Counted from the first letter of the stretch, positions 52,942 to 62,105 are shown. The stretch is DNA of 64,000 nucleotides from Spirosoma terrae (GCF_010435915.1 NZ_JAAFZH010000001.1:124001-188000); one strand, 5' to 3'. Made by a program: numbers and translations. The notes: generated from the sequence alone by a model not told the origin.

Positions 52942-52987
52942 TTTCATTCAGTGGCGCAATCCATCAACATTGCGCTACTGAATGAAA
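52942..52987 (+). repeat. Near-perfect 19-bp inverted repeat before the DUF1207 gene
   Basis: Arms 52942-52960 and 52969-52987 pair along 19 bases with one wobble and an 8-nt loop. The right arm contains the ATG at 52982, so that codon would be hidden in RNA. It may be the dipeptidase terminator, although no T-run follows on the plus strand. Confidence 0.6.
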
Positions 52988-53002
52988 ACTTGTTCCTATT
53001 CT

Positions 53003-54397
53003 ATGAAGAAATTGCTACTGGTTATCCTACTAGGTATTCAGGTAGGGACATTGGCTTTAGCCCAACAAACGCCTTCTAAAACAACTGCTCCGGCTTCCCG
53101 AACATTAACGCCAGCAGAACAGCGGCAGAAGGAGAAAATAGAGCGAGAAGTTCAGCGCGAGCGTCAGATAAGAGCCGAGTGGGCGCAGAAACAGCGGGAG
53201 TATGAAGCTAAACAAGCTGAAAAAGAGCGCCAGCGTCAGGCTAAAAAAGCCGAAAAAGAGCGCCAGCAACAGGACAAAGAAGCAGGAAAGAGTTCGACCA
53301 CTCCAGTAACGCCGGCACCAACACCAGTGCCCGAAAAAGTGTCCCCGCCTGTAACAACACCTGCTGCAGAATCTACGCCCAAAGAGAAAAAACAGAAGCG
53401 TAAGAAGGAGGTTGTCCCTGAGCCGACTCCTCCCGCCAAAACCGTAGAAACAGAGCCTACGCCCGTAACGAAACCCGCTACGGAACCTACGCCTGTTGAT
53501 GCCCCAAAACGTGTTGAAAAAGCACCGAAACCAAAGCGTGAACGCATACCAAAGGTTCAAACGGTTGACTCAGCTGCCAGTGTTTCAGTCACTAGCGAGC
53601 CAACAATGGCAAGGCCAAAGCGGGAATTTCTGCCCAAAGGCCATTTGTTTGACCCTATCGTGCTGGATCCGCTCGAAGCGCAAACGTATGGGAGTGTATT
53701 GCCATTATATTATACGGAAGGAGAAAAATATAAGGGAAGTATTGTTCCCTTCGCATTTGGGTTCGCCAAACCATTTTATCGGCGTACTACAGAGCCTGGT
53801 CGCGCCGAAGAGTGGGTGCTTGATCTGGCTTCTTATACACAATTTGAAGCATTTCATGACGATAAGCTCAATAAGGCCCGTCGGCAAATTATGAATACCG
53901 ATTACAAGATCAGTATTATTTACAACGTTCGCCGGGGCTTAAACAACTATCGTTTTCGAGTCTATCATATTTCATCGCACTTAGGCGACGATTATATCTA
54001 TAGAAATCAAATAACGGCTCCTACGCCTAACTCGGTCAATTATGAGCAACTGGATGCAACCTACAGTCGTAACGTAAACAATTGGCGTTTGTATGGTGGA
54101 GCTGGTATTACCTTAAGAAAGGCTGAAGAACGAAAATTGTTGAGTGCACAATTAGGTGCTTTTTACAAGAAGCCGTCCGAAAAGGCAACTCGTCTGGTGG
54201 GTGGGGTAGATATTAAATTCTGGCAGCAAACCAATTTCCGACCAGGTATTCATGCTGGTGTTGGTTTTGAATTGGGCCGGACTCAAAATAACCTGACCTT
54301 TTTATTAGAAGGTTATTCTGGCTTTAGACCTTATAGCCAATACGAAAACCAGCAAACAGCCTGGCTGGGAATTGGCTTGTATCTGAATCCTTTCTGA
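53003..54397 (+). CDS. DUF1207-family outer-membrane protein with long charged linker
   Basis: About 464-residue exported protein. Signal peptide MKKLLLVILLG...ALAQ is followed by a long low-complexity segment (about 25-195) of Glu/Lys/Arg/Gln runs, probably coiled, then Pro/Thr/Glu repeats. The C-terminal part matches DUF1207 (TTEPGRAEEWVLDL, YHISSHLGDDY) and has the alternating pattern of a beta-barrel ending in Phe. The role of DUF1207 is unknown to me. ATG 53003 is preferred over 52982, which lies in a hairpin arm. Confidence 0.72.
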   Translation: MKKLLLVILLGIQVGTLALAQQTPSKTTAPASRTLTPAEQRQKEKIEREVQRERQIRAEWAQKQREYEAKQAEKERQRQAKKAEKERQQQDKEAGKSSTTPVTPAPTPVPEKVSPPVTTPAAESTPKEKKQKRKKEVVPEPTPPAKTVETEPTPVTKPATEPTPVDAPKRVEKAPKPKRERIPKVQTVDSAASVSVTSEPTMARPKREFLPKGHLFDPIVLDPLEAQTYGSVLPLYYTEGEKYKGSIVPFAFGFAKPFYRRTTEPGRAEEWVLDLASYTQFEAFHDDKLNKARRQIMNTDYKISIIYNVRRGLNNYRFRVYHISSHLGDDYIYRNQITAPTPNSVNYEQLDATYSRNVNNWRLYGGAGITLRKAEERKLLSAQLGAFYKKPSEKATRLVGGVDIKFWQQTNFRPGIHAGVGFELGRTQNNLTFLLEGYSGFRPYSQYENQQTAWLGIGLYLNPF

Positions 54398-54440
54398 TTT
54401 ATCAGAACACGATCTGAATCATTCATAAAGAATTGCTAAT

Positions 54441-54481
54441 GGTAAAGTAAACAAGCCTTGTTATGGACTGTTTACTTTACC
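54441..54481 (+). repeat. Inverted repeat overlapping the purB -7 box
   Basis: Perfect 12-bp arms GGTAAAGTAAAC (54441-54452) and GTTTACTTTACC (54470-54481), spacer 17 nt, followed by TTTGTTTTTT. Could be the DUF1207 terminator, an operator for purB, or both. Confidence 0.6.
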
Positions 54482-54485
54482 TTTG
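54478..54485 (+). promoter_or_regulatory. Candidate purB promoter -7 box
   Basis: TACCTTTG, with TTG at 54458-54460 (17-nt spacer, a little short). Leader of about 10 nt to the ATG at 54502. It overlaps the right arm of the inverted repeat. Confidence 0.5.
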
Positions 54486-54501
54486 TTTTTTAACTTACCC
54501 T

Positions 54502-55842
54502 ATGGATTTATCAGCATTAACGGCAATATCGCCCGTTGACGGCCGTTATCGACGTCAGGTTGACAGTTTAGCTCCTTATTTTTCAGAATTCGGTTTGATT
54601 CATTACCGGGTTCGTATCGAAATAGAATACTTTATCGCCTTATGCGAGTGGCCTATTCCACAGCTTTCAGGCGTTGAGCCATCACAATTCCCTTCTCTAC
54701 GAGGACTCTACGAAAACTTCAGTGAAGCAGACGCGCTACGTATCAAGGAAATAGAGAAAACAACCAATCATGATGTGAAGGCTGTTGAATATTTCATTAA
54801 GGAGAAACTAAAAGGATCGCCCGTTGAACCTTATCTGGAGTTTGTTCATTTCGGCTTGACATCACAGGATATTAATAATACGGCAATTCCCTTATTGCTG
54901 GATGAAGCGCTTACTACAGAAATTACCCCGTTATACCAGCAGGTATACGTTCGATTGCAGCAGTTAGCAGAACAATGGAAAGATATTCCGATGCTAGCCA
55001 AAACGCACGGGCAGCCTGCTTCGCCGACTCGCCTGGGAAAAGAGTTGATGGTTTTTGTTGAACGTATTGAAAAACAGCTTTTTCTCTTGTCGGAGTTACC
55101 AAGCGCTGCCAAATTTGGTGGGGCAACTGGTAACTTCAACGCTCATTTTGTGGCATACCCCACCGAAGACTGGAAAACGTTTGGGAATAAGTTCGTTGAA
55201 AGCTTAGGGTTGGTACGTAGTCAGTTTACGACCCAGATTGAGCATTACGATATGTTGGCCGCTACGTTCGACGCGTTTAAGCGACTCAACACCATTTTGA
55301 TCGATCTCGATCGTGATATCTGGACCTACGTATCCATGAACTACTTCAAACAACGATTAAAAGAAGGCGAAGTAGGATCATCGGCCATGCCCCATAAAGT
55401 TAATCCAATCGACTTTGAGAATTCGGAAGGTAATCTGGGTATTGCGAATGCAATATTCGAGCACCTGTCTAGTAAATTACCCATTTCTCGCCTTCAGCGT
55501 GACTTGACTGACTCGACGGTGTTAAGAAGCCTTGGGGTGCCTTTCGGCCATTCGGTTATTGCGCTTAAATCGCTCCTTAAAGGGTTAGATAAGCTGGAAT
55601 TGAATCGGGCAGCCATTGACGCCGATTTAGAAGATAACTGGGCAGTTGTGGCCGAAGGTATTCAGACTATTCTTCGGCGCGAAGGCTATCCTCAGCCTTA
55701 CGAGGCATTGAAAGCACTGACACGTACGAATCAGAAAATTACGTCTGATACGATTCAGACGTTTATTGACGAGCTGAACGTATCAGATTCAGTTAAAAAA
55801 GAGTTGAAAGCAATTACTCCGTTCAGTTATACGGGAATATAA
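54502..55842 (+). CDS. purB: Adenylosuccinate lyase
   Basis: Catalyses two beta-eliminations in purine synthesis: SAICAR to AICAR, and adenylosuccinate to AMP. About 446 residues, all-alpha fumarase/aspartase fold. Opening MDLSALTAISPVDGRYR, KTHGQPASPTRLGKEL, and the signature SSAMPHKVNPIDFENSEGN with the catalytic serine. The ATG at 54502 matches the conserved family N-terminus; the longer ORF from 54463 is rejected. Confidence 0.96.
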   Translation: MDLSALTAISPVDGRYRRQVDSLAPYFSEFGLIHYRVRIEIEYFIALCEWPIPQLSGVEPSQFPSLRGLYENFSEADALRIKEIEKTTNHDVKAVEYFIKEKLKGSPVEPYLEFVHFGLTSQDINNTAIPLLLDEALTTEITPLYQQVYVRLQQLAEQWKDIPMLAKTHGQPASPTRLGKELMVFVERIEKQLFLLSELPSAAKFGGATGNFNAHFVAYPTEDWKTFGNKFVESLGLVRSQFTTQIEHYDMLAATFDAFKRLNTILIDLDRDIWTYVSMNYFKQRLKEGEVGSSAMPHKVNPIDFENSEGNLGIANAIFEHLSSKLPISRLQRDLTDSTVLRSLGVPFGHSVIALKSLLKGLDKLELNRAAIDADLEDNWAVVAEGIQTILRREGYPQPYEALKALTRTNQKITSDTIQTFIDELNVSDSVKKELKAITPFSYTGI

Positions 55843-55867
55843 CTTTCGGGGAATTTGTCCTCATAGA

Positions 55868-55900
55868 AAAGCCCTATACATAGAGTTTGTATAGGGCTTT
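55868..55900. terminator. Terminator between purB and proC
   Basis: Perfect 13-bp arms AAAGCCCTATACA / TGTATAGGGCTTT (55868-55880, 55888-55900) between convergent genes. Confidence 0.85.
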
Positions 55901-55921
55901 ATTGTGGGGGCTAGGATTTGA

Positions 55922-56725
55922 TTAACCTTTCGATAACTCGGTAGCGCGTGTTTGAGCAGCCTTGATTCCCGCAATCAACGTATCGCTTAGAGAACCAGAT
56001 TCAAATTCCCGCAAAGCAGCTTCAGTTGTTCCGCCCTTAGAAGCCACTGCTTTGATAAGATCATCCAGCGATTTATCGGCGTTATTGATGAGGTGATAAG
56101 CGCCAAGCATTGTTTGTTTAACTAAGAGTGCAGAAACGGCATCATCAAACCCCATCTGGCGGCCTGCTTCGACCATGGCTTTTACTACGTAGTAAAAATA
56201 AGCTGGCCCGCTACCGCTCAGGGCGGTTACAGCGTCAAGCATCGATTCATCATCCAGAAAAATAGACCTTCCTGTAGCATTAATTAGGTTTTCAACTCGA
56301 CGCAGATTGGCTAAATCCACTTCTTTAGCCGCTGTAAAACCCGTAATCCCCATACCTAGCATAGCAGGCGTATTAGGCATTGCCCGTACAACAAGTGGGT
56401 GATTTAGTTTTTCCTGAATTTGGCTAATAGGAATTCCAGCCATAATGGATAGTATAATCTGGTTGGGCTGGATAACATCACGTAACGATTCGAATACGCT
56501 GTTGAAATCCTGCGGTTTGACCGACAAAATAATCAGATCTGACTCACCAACTCTCGGCCCAATCGTATCGACAACAACGCCTGTTTTTTCAGTTTTTAGT
56601 GTTTCTGACCGATCGATACTTTTTTCGATCAATAACAGATCGTCTTTTTTTACCAGATCGTATTGTAGAAACGATTTGGCAAATGCCATACCCATGTTGC
56701 CACAACCAACAATAGCAATTTTCAT
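55922..56725 (-). CDS. proC: Pyrroline-5-carboxylate reductase
   Basis: Last step of proline synthesis, NAD(P)H-dependent. 267 residues: N-terminal IVGCGNMGMAFAKSF, LILSVKPQ, VRAMPNTPAMLGMGITG, and the C-terminal signature ALSGSGPAYFYYVVKAM. Full length. Confidence 0.95.
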   Translation of the reverse strand: MKIAIVGCGNMGMAFAKSFLQYDLVKKDDLLLIEKSIDRSETLKTEKTGVVVDTIGPRVGESDLIILSVKPQDFNSVFESLRDVIQPNQIILSIMAGIPISQIQEKLNHPLVVRAMPNTPAMLGMGITGFTAAKEVDLANLRRVENLINATGRSIFLDDESMLDAVTALSGSGPAYFYYVVKAMVEAGRQMGFDDAVSALLVKQTMLGAYHLINNADKSLDDLIKAVASKGGTTEAALREFESGSLSDTLIAGIKAAQTRATELSKG

Positions 56726-56799
56726 CTTTTCAGGAAATGAATGTGCACGTTAAGAAATAGGATGAAGCGTGGTTTTTCTTTACTCTATCAGTAAAGAAA

Positions 56800-56825
56800 A
56801 GAGCCAGGCTTTTAGGCCCGGCTCT
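56800..56825 (-). terminator. Intrinsic terminator of the TlpA-like gene
   Basis: AGAGCCAGGC / GCCCGGCTCT (56800-56809, 56816-56825) pairs fully with one G-U on the minus strand, followed there by TTTCTTTAC. Confidence 0.7.
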
Positions 56826-56853
56826 GCAAAACTAATAGATCTTGTCACTAACT

Positions 56854-57990
56854 CTATTGGCCGCCTTTCAGGATTTCCTCAAGTTTCTGCTCCAGTGCTT
56901 CTCCACGCAGGTTCTTGGCAATAATTTTTCCTTCCTTATCCAATAGGAACGTAGCGGGAATTGCCTGAACACCGTATTGCTGAGCGGCTGCCGATTGCCA
57001 GAATTTTAAATCAGAAACGTGGGTCCAGGTTAGGTTATCATTACGAATAGCTTTTGTCCAGTTTCCTTTGGTCTGATCAAGGGAAACGCTGTAAATAGCA
57101 AAACCCTTGTCTTTGTACTTATTATACATACGTACTACGTTGGGGTTCTCCATTCGGCAGGGGCCGCACCAGGAAGCCCAAAAATCGAGCAGGACGTATT
57201 TACCACGTAGCGACGACAGAGGAACGGGCGTACCCGTTGTGTCGTTAAGAGCAATTTCGGGAGCCTGCGCACCAACCATTACGCCTTTTATTCGGGCAAC
57301 ACGACCGATCAATGCTTTAGCGTGGGGGCTGTTTGGGTTTTCTTTCTCAAAACGTTGTGCCAAAGCATCATACGTAGCGAAATCGCTATCTATGTTAATA
57401 AAATTCAGCGCGAACAACGATACCAACGAAGTTCCCATATCTGGAAGCATCGCCTTCACCTTATTGACAACTTCCTGCTCGGCATTCTGATAATCCTGTT
57501 CAATTTGAGCGATCCGCTTGTTATCTTTCTTTTCAGTGGCGGCCGCAACTTGTTTGTTCCAGTTAGAAACACGAGTTTCCATATCAGTACGTAGCGCCAT
57601 CAGCTTGTCGTAGTATTCCATGTTTTTGGAACCCGTTACGGTCGACTTACCTTGCTGACCAGTTTTGGCATCCATGCGATAGCCATCGGCAGTTACGTTA
57701 AGCGTCTCACCGCCTTCAACAAGCAGGGCCAGTTTTTGTCCACCGCCAACATTCAAAACCATAACTTCGCCACCGTCGGCAACTTTTCCGTTTAGCGTGA
57801 ATGTACGGTCGGCACCTACCTTAACGGAATCCAGCTTGCGTGTCGGTTGTGCATTGGCTTCCAGATAAACATAGCTACCGGGTGCTGCATTGTTGACTTT
57901 GCCCTTTACGGTAAAAGGCTTTGCGGTTTGGGCATTGGCCGCAAAACCCAGAACCAGAAAACCAGCTACGCTAAAAAACAGGTTTTTCAT
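56854..57990 (-). CDS. TlpA/ResA-like thioredoxin with N-terminal DUF4369 domain
   Basis: 378-residue exported thiol-disulfide oxidoreductase. Signal peptide (1-20, ANAQ), a DUF4369-like beta domain (about 22-105, FTVKGKVNNAAPGSYVYLE), a charged helical linker (about 120-235), and a thioredoxin fold (about 240-378) with the redox motif WCGPC and cis-Pro in QAIPATFLLD. Likely reduces or isomerises periplasmic cysteines. Its ATG overlaps the gatB stop (ATGA), so the two are translationally coupled although functionally unrelated. Confidence 0.88.
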   Translation of the reverse strand: MKNLFFSVAGFLVLGFAANAQTAKPFTVKGKVNNAAPGSYVYLEANAQPTRKLDSVKVGADRTFTLNGKVADGGEVMVLNVGGGQKLALLVEGGETLNVTADGYRMDAKTGQQGKSTVTGSKNMEYYDKLMALRTDMETRVSNWNKQVAAATEKKDNKRIAQIEQDYQNAEQEVVNKVKAMLPDMGTSLVSLFALNFINIDSDFATYDALAQRFEKENPNSPHAKALIGRVARIKGVMVGAQAPEIALNDTTGTPVPLSSLRGKYVLLDFWASWCGPCRMENPNVVRMYNKYKDKGFAIYSVSLDQTKGNWTKAIRNDNLTWTHVSDLKFWQSAAAQQYGVQAIPATFLLDKEGKIIAKNLRGEALEQKLEEILKGGQ

Positions 57991-59492
57991 ATTTTTTGTA
58001 AAGTCTTCGTTACTAATTCATTGACCAATTTAGGATCGGCTGAGCCTTTCGATTTCTTCATGACTTCACCGACAAACATACCCAGCAGATTCTTTTTGCC
58101 TTTTTGGTATTGCGCTACTTTATCGGGCCAGGCTGCCAGCACTTCTTCTACCAACGATTGTAAGGCGTCGGTATTGCGATTCTGTATTAAGCCGTTATCT
58201 TTTGCTAAATCAGCAGGCGTTACGTTGGGTTGAGAAACCATTAATGTAAAGACTTGCTGGGCTGCGGTCTGGCTTACCGTGCCATCGTCGATAAGAGCGA
58301 TGAGAGCTGCTAACCGTTCCGCCGAAACCGGAAACTGCCGTTCACGTAGCGTTTTTTCGTTAAGGTGTCCCTTCACAGGGCCCATAATCCAGTTAGAGGC
58401 AGCTTTATAGTTGCTTGTATGGGTGCAAACCGATTCATAATAATCTGCCAGTTCCCGCGCATCAGTTAAAAAAGCCGCATCGTAATCCGGCAAATTGTAA
58501 TACGTAGTAAACTTCAGGTAACGTTCGGCCGGAAGCATAGGCATCTGAGCCTGAATGTCAGCCAGCCATTCGTCGGAAATAACAACGGGTGTCAGGTCAG
58601 GATCGGGAAAGTAACGGTAGTCGTTCATGGTTTCTTTTTCCCGCATGCCATAGCTCAGGCCCGTTGCTGCGTCGAACGTCCGAGTTTCCTGAATGATACT
58701 GCCACCAGATTGTATTACGTCTACCTGTCTTTTAAATTCACTATCAACAGCCCGCATTACGTTCCGAATGGAGTTCAGGTTTTTTACCTCAACTTTCGTA
58801 CCTAAATTAGTCGCACCGATAGGGCGAATGGAAACATTGACATCGCAACGTAGTGAGCCCTCTTCCATGTTGCCGTCGCAGATATCCAGATAACGTACCA
58901 ATCGACGAACTTCAGTTAAATATTGCCCTGCTTCTTCAGCTGTACGAATACAAGGCTCCGTAACCATTTCGATTAAGGGCGTACCAGCACGGTTGTAGTC
59001 TAGTTGCGTGGCCCATTCGTCGCCATCATGGATTGATTTCCCCGCATCTTCTTCCAGGTGAATATGGTGAAGCTGGATCGTAGTTTGATATGTTTCGCCT
59101 GTTTCCGGATGTTTGACCTTCACCTGAATGCCACCGCCTACGCAGATTGGTCCTTTGTCCTGTGAGAGTTGATACCCTTTAGGCAGATCAGGATAAAAAT
59201 AGTTTTTGCGGGCAAATACATTATGGCGAGTTATCTCGCTTCCACACGCCAATCCCATGCGAACAGCATAGTCGACGGCTTTGCGGTTTAATTTGGGCAG
59301 TGTTCCTGGATGACCAAGCGTGATGACGCTAATGTTGGTATTGGGATCGGCTCCAAATGCGTTTGCATCGGCCGCAAAAATTTTGCTTTGAGTTAGCAAC
59401 TGGCAGTGAACCTCAAGCCCGATTACGGCTTCGTAACGGATCTCATGGGTTGGCGCCAGCACCTCTGGCGAAGAATTCGCTTCGGCTACCAT
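57987..59492 (-). CDS. gatB: Aspartyl/glutamyl-tRNA(Asn/Gln) amidotransferase subunit B
   Basis: 501-residue GatB of the GatCAB complex, which amidates mischarged Glu-tRNA(Gln) or Asp-tRNA(Asn). Hallmarks: VIGLEVHCQLLT at the N-terminus, GHPGTLPKLNRKAV, FARKNYFYPDLPKGYQLSQ, RAGTPLIEMVTEP, the RCDVNVSI segment, and a C-terminal YqeY-like helical tail. gatA and gatC are not adjacent. It overlaps the TlpA-like gene by 4 nt. Confidence 0.95.
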   Translation of the reverse strand: MVAEANSSPEVLAPTHEIRYEAVIGLEVHCQLLTQSKIFAADANAFGADPNTNISVITLGHPGTLPKLNRKAVDYAVRMGLACGSEITRHNVFARKNYFYPDLPKGYQLSQDKGPICVGGGIQVKVKHPETGETYQTTIQLHHIHLEEDAGKSIHDGDEWATQLDYNRAGTPLIEMVTEPCIRTAEEAGQYLTEVRRLVRYLDICDGNMEEGSLRCDVNVSIRPIGATNLGTKVEVKNLNSIRNVMRAVDSEFKRQVDVIQSGGSIIQETRTFDAATGLSYGMREKETMNDYRYFPDPDLTPVVISDEWLADIQAQMPMLPAERYLKFTTYYNLPDYDAAFLTDARELADYYESVCTHTSNYKAASNWIMGPVKGHLNEKTLRERQFPVSAERLAALIALIDDGTVSQTAAQQVFTLMVSQPNVTPADLAKDNGLIQNRNTDALQSLVEEVLAAWPDKVAQYQKGKKNLLGMFVGEVMKKSKGSADPKLVNELVTKTLQKI

Positions 59493-59516
59493 TGACAGAA
59501 ACTTTATGATTCATAG

Positions 59517-59524
59517 CAAAGATA
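59517..59524 (-). promoter_or_regulatory. Candidate -7 box of the gatB operon
   Basis: The minus strand reads TATCTTTG, 24 nt before the gatB ATG. No TTG at the -33 distance. Confidence 0.42.
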
Positions 59525-59589
59525 GCGAAAAGGTAGGCAGGGCTGAATAATAGCTGGTTTATAACTTAGTAGACGCGCTGCGAATTGAC

Positions 59590-60426
59590 TTAAATGGCAT
59601 TAAGTCGAAACTTCAGATAAGTCTGAGCTAAGAGCGCAAACTTCTGCGGGTTTGGTACTCGAATTCGTTCGTTTTGAATCTGCGAAGCAGGCAGCTGTTT
59701 AATTTTGTTGAATAAAGTCTGGTAGTAAGCATAGGCCAAATAGACGCCCAGTTTGGCTCCTTGAGGTAATGCCATGATACCCTTGTAAGCGTCATCGAAA
59801 TCGCGCTGGATATCGTCTTCAATCAATTGCTTAACATCGCAGCCAAATTCTTTAAAATCAACGCCGGGAAAATAAGTTCGGCCCCGGTCAACAAAATCAC
59901 TTTTTAGATCCCGCAGGAAATTTACTTTCTGAAACGCTGAACCGAGCTTTCGCGCGGGTTCACAAAGTCTGTCAAATTCAGAACGATTGCCTTCGCAAAA
60001 TACACGCAGACACATTAAGCCTACTACTTCTGCAGAGCCATAAATGTATTCATTATAACCATCGTCGTCATAATCCTGGAAGTAAAGATCCATCTCCATA
60101 CTTTTCAGAAAAGATTCGATAAGATCCTGTTCAATTTTGTATTCCCTGACAACCAACTGAAAGGATTGCAGAACGGGGTTGAGGCTTATCCCTTCTTCTA
60201 TGGCTTGGTACGTATCGTGCTTGAAACGAGCTAACAAGGTTTTTTTGTCGTAATCATGGAAGGTGTCCACGATCTCATCAGCGTAGCGAACAAACCCATA
60301 GATGGCATAAATTGGCATATGAAATCGACGGTCTAACGTCTTAATGCCTAAAGTAAACGACGTACTGTAATGCTCAGTAATTAGTTTACTGCATTTCAGT
60401 GCGGTTTTATTAAATAGGGCCATCAT
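59590..60426 (-). CDS. crtB: Phytoene synthase (squalene/phytoene synthase family)
   Basis: Condenses two geranylgeranyl diphosphates to phytoene, the committed carotenoid step. 278 residues: substrate-Mg site YGFVRYADEIVD, second acid-rich motif RDLKSDFVDRGRTYFP, and the usual all-helical fold. It lies 27 nt after the phytoene desaturase gene in the same operon, which argues for phytoene rather than squalene as product. Confidence 0.9.
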   Translation of the reverse strand: MMALFNKTALKCSKLITEHYSTSFTLGIKTLDRRFHMPIYAIYGFVRYADEIVDTFHDYDKKTLLARFKHDTYQAIEEGISLNPVLQSFQLVVREYKIEQDLIESFLKSMEMDLYFQDYDDDGYNEYIYGSAEVVGLMCLRVFCEGNRSEFDRLCEPARKLGSAFQKVNFLRDLKSDFVDRGRTYFPGVDFKEFGCDVKQLIEDDIQRDFDDAYKGIMALPQGAKLGVYLAYAYYQTLFNKIKQLPASQIQNERIRVPNPQKFALLAQTYLKFRLNAI

Positions 60427-60453
60427 AAGATAAAAGGAGGAGGATTTAGTGTA

Positions 60454-61926
60454 TTATAAAAATTCTTTGGCAACCTCATCGGCTACAACGAGTCCGGAAA
60501 TAAGCGACGGTGGGACGCCTGGCCCTGGCACTGTCAGCTGACCCGTGTAGAACAGATTGTTCACTTTTTTGTTTTTTAAAGATGGCTTCAAAAGAGCAGT
60601 TTGTTTAAGTGTATTGGCTAAACCATAGGCATTTCCCCGGAAAGCGTTGTAATCGTTCTTAAAATCGCTGTGGGCGTAGCTTCGTTTGTAAACTAAATGA
60701 TTTCTAATGTCTTCACCAACGTAAGCTTCCAGTCGATCCATAATTAATGAAAAATAATACTCACGTGTTGGTTCGTTGTCTGTTAAATCAGGCGCTACTG
60801 GAATTAATAAAAATAAGTTTTCGCAGCCATCCGGCGCAACAGTAGGATCAGTTTTCGACGGAGCAGAAGCGTAAAATAAAGGTTTGGTAGGCCAGCGAGG
60901 AGTCTCATATATTTCCTGGGCATGTAGCGAGAAGTCCTCATCGAAGAATAGATTATGGTGCTGTAAGCGAGGAATTCGTTTATTAACGCCTAAATAAAAA
61001 AGTAAAGACGAAGGGGCCATAACGCGAGTTTTCCAATACGTATCATCGTAATTACGGTTAACTGCGTCGACCAGATTTGTTTCTACATGGTTATAGTCTG
61101 CTCCGGCTATAACGATATCGGTCTCAAAAATTCCTTTATCGGTAATGACACGGTTGGCATGGCCGTTTGTAACATCAATCTTCTCTACAGTCTGATTTAG
61201 CAAAAGTTTAACGCCTTTTTCTTCTGCCAGGCTAACCATTGCTTTGACAATTTCATGCATTCCCCCCATAGGGTACCACGTTCCCATGACCATTTCTGCA
61301 TAGTTCATTAAGCTATACATAGCAGGTGTGTTACTAGGCGTGGCGCCAAGGAATAAAATCGGAAATTCTACAATTTCGAGCAGGCGGGGGTTTTTAAAGA
61401 ATTTACGGGCATGGCTGGCAAATGATTGAAATACGTCTAAACGTGTTACGTCGTAGAGGAGCTTTAAGCTGAAAAATTCTCGAATGGAGCGACTCGGCTT
61501 CCAGACGAATTTATTGATGCCTACCTCGTATTTATAAGAGGCCTGTTTTAAAAACTCTCTTAAACGGGGAGTGATACCTGGCTCAATTTGCTCAAAAAGC
61601 TGTTCCAGGTTTTCCATACCTGCCGGGAGATCGATAGACTCATTGGGTCCAAAAACGACCGTATAAGATGGATCAAGGCGGATTAGCTTATAGTAATCGG
61701 AGGGTTTTTTGCCAAAGCGGGCAAAATAGGTTTCAAAAACATCGGGCATCCAATACCAGCTTGGCCCCATATCAAATGTATAACCCGCGGCTTTGAATAC
61801 TCTGGCCCGGCCGCCCGGCATATCATTTTTTTCGAGGATAGTGACATCGTAGCCTTTATCGGCTAAACTAGTGGCTGCGGCTAATCCGGCAAAACCGGCA
61901 CCTATAACAAGAATGCGCTGGGGCAT
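60454..61926 (-). CDS. crtI: Phytoene desaturase (CrtI type)
   Basis: FAD enzyme that desaturates phytoene towards lycopene. About 490 residues: N-terminal dinucleotide motif VIGAGFAGLAAATSLADKG with the following EKNDMPGGRARVF, the GPSWYWMPDVFE segment, and the C-terminal bacterial-type CrtI signature NLFYTGQLTVPGPGVPPSL. Start ATG 61926; an upstream TTG at 61932 adds only two residues. Followed by crtB. Later carotenoid genes (cyclase, hydroxylase) are not in this window. Confidence 0.92.
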   Translation of the reverse strand: MPQRILVIGAGFAGLAAATSLADKGYDVTILEKNDMPGGRARVFKAAGYTFDMGPSWYWMPDVFETYFARFGKKPSDYYKLIRLDPSYTVVFGPNESIDLPAGMENLEQLFEQIEPGITPRLREFLKQASYKYEVGINKFVWKPSRSIREFFSLKLLYDVTRLDVFQSFASHARKFFKNPRLLEIVEFPILFLGATPSNTPAMYSLMNYAEMVMGTWYPMGGMHEIVKAMVSLAEEKGVKLLLNQTVEKIDVTNGHANRVITDKGIFETDIVIAGADYNHVETNLVDAVNRNYDDTYWKTRVMAPSSLLFYLGVNKRIPRLQHHNLFFDEDFSLHAQEIYETPRWPTKPLFYASAPSKTDPTVAPDGCENLFLLIPVAPDLTDNEPTREYYFSLIMDRLEAYVGEDIRNHLVYKRSYAHSDFKNDYNAFRGNAYGLANTLKQTALLKPSLKNKKVNNLFYTGQLTVPGPGVPPSLISGLVVADEVAKEFL

Positions 61927-62075
61927 TAGCAAATAATTGATTGAGTGATATGGTAACTAAGTAAATGGTTGATTGCCCTTTTTGTTTCAGGTACGTAGCA
62001 ACCAATTTAATTACGTAGTACTAATTATCCCATCTGTAATCTGTAAATTTCTGATTATCAATTGGCAGAAAACAA

Positions 62076-62105
62076 AAAAGTTGGGCGGAAATCCACCCAA
62101 CTTTT
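62076..62105 (-). terminator. Intrinsic terminator of the ECF sigma gene
   Basis: AAAAGTTGGG / CCCAACTTTT arms (62076-62085, 62096-62105); on the minus strand the hairpin is followed by TTTTGTTTTC. Confidence 0.75.

Noticed and set aside
53105..53560. Minus-strand Cys/Phe/Arg-rich ORF of 151 residues, and a Gly/Val/Thr-rich one at 53236-53547
   Set aside because: Products of the low-complexity linker repeats of the DUF1207 gene read in antisense frames.
54463..54501. N-terminal extension of PurB from ATG 54463
   Set aside because: The segment covers the promoter and inverted repeat; the family N-terminus starts at MDLSALTAISP.
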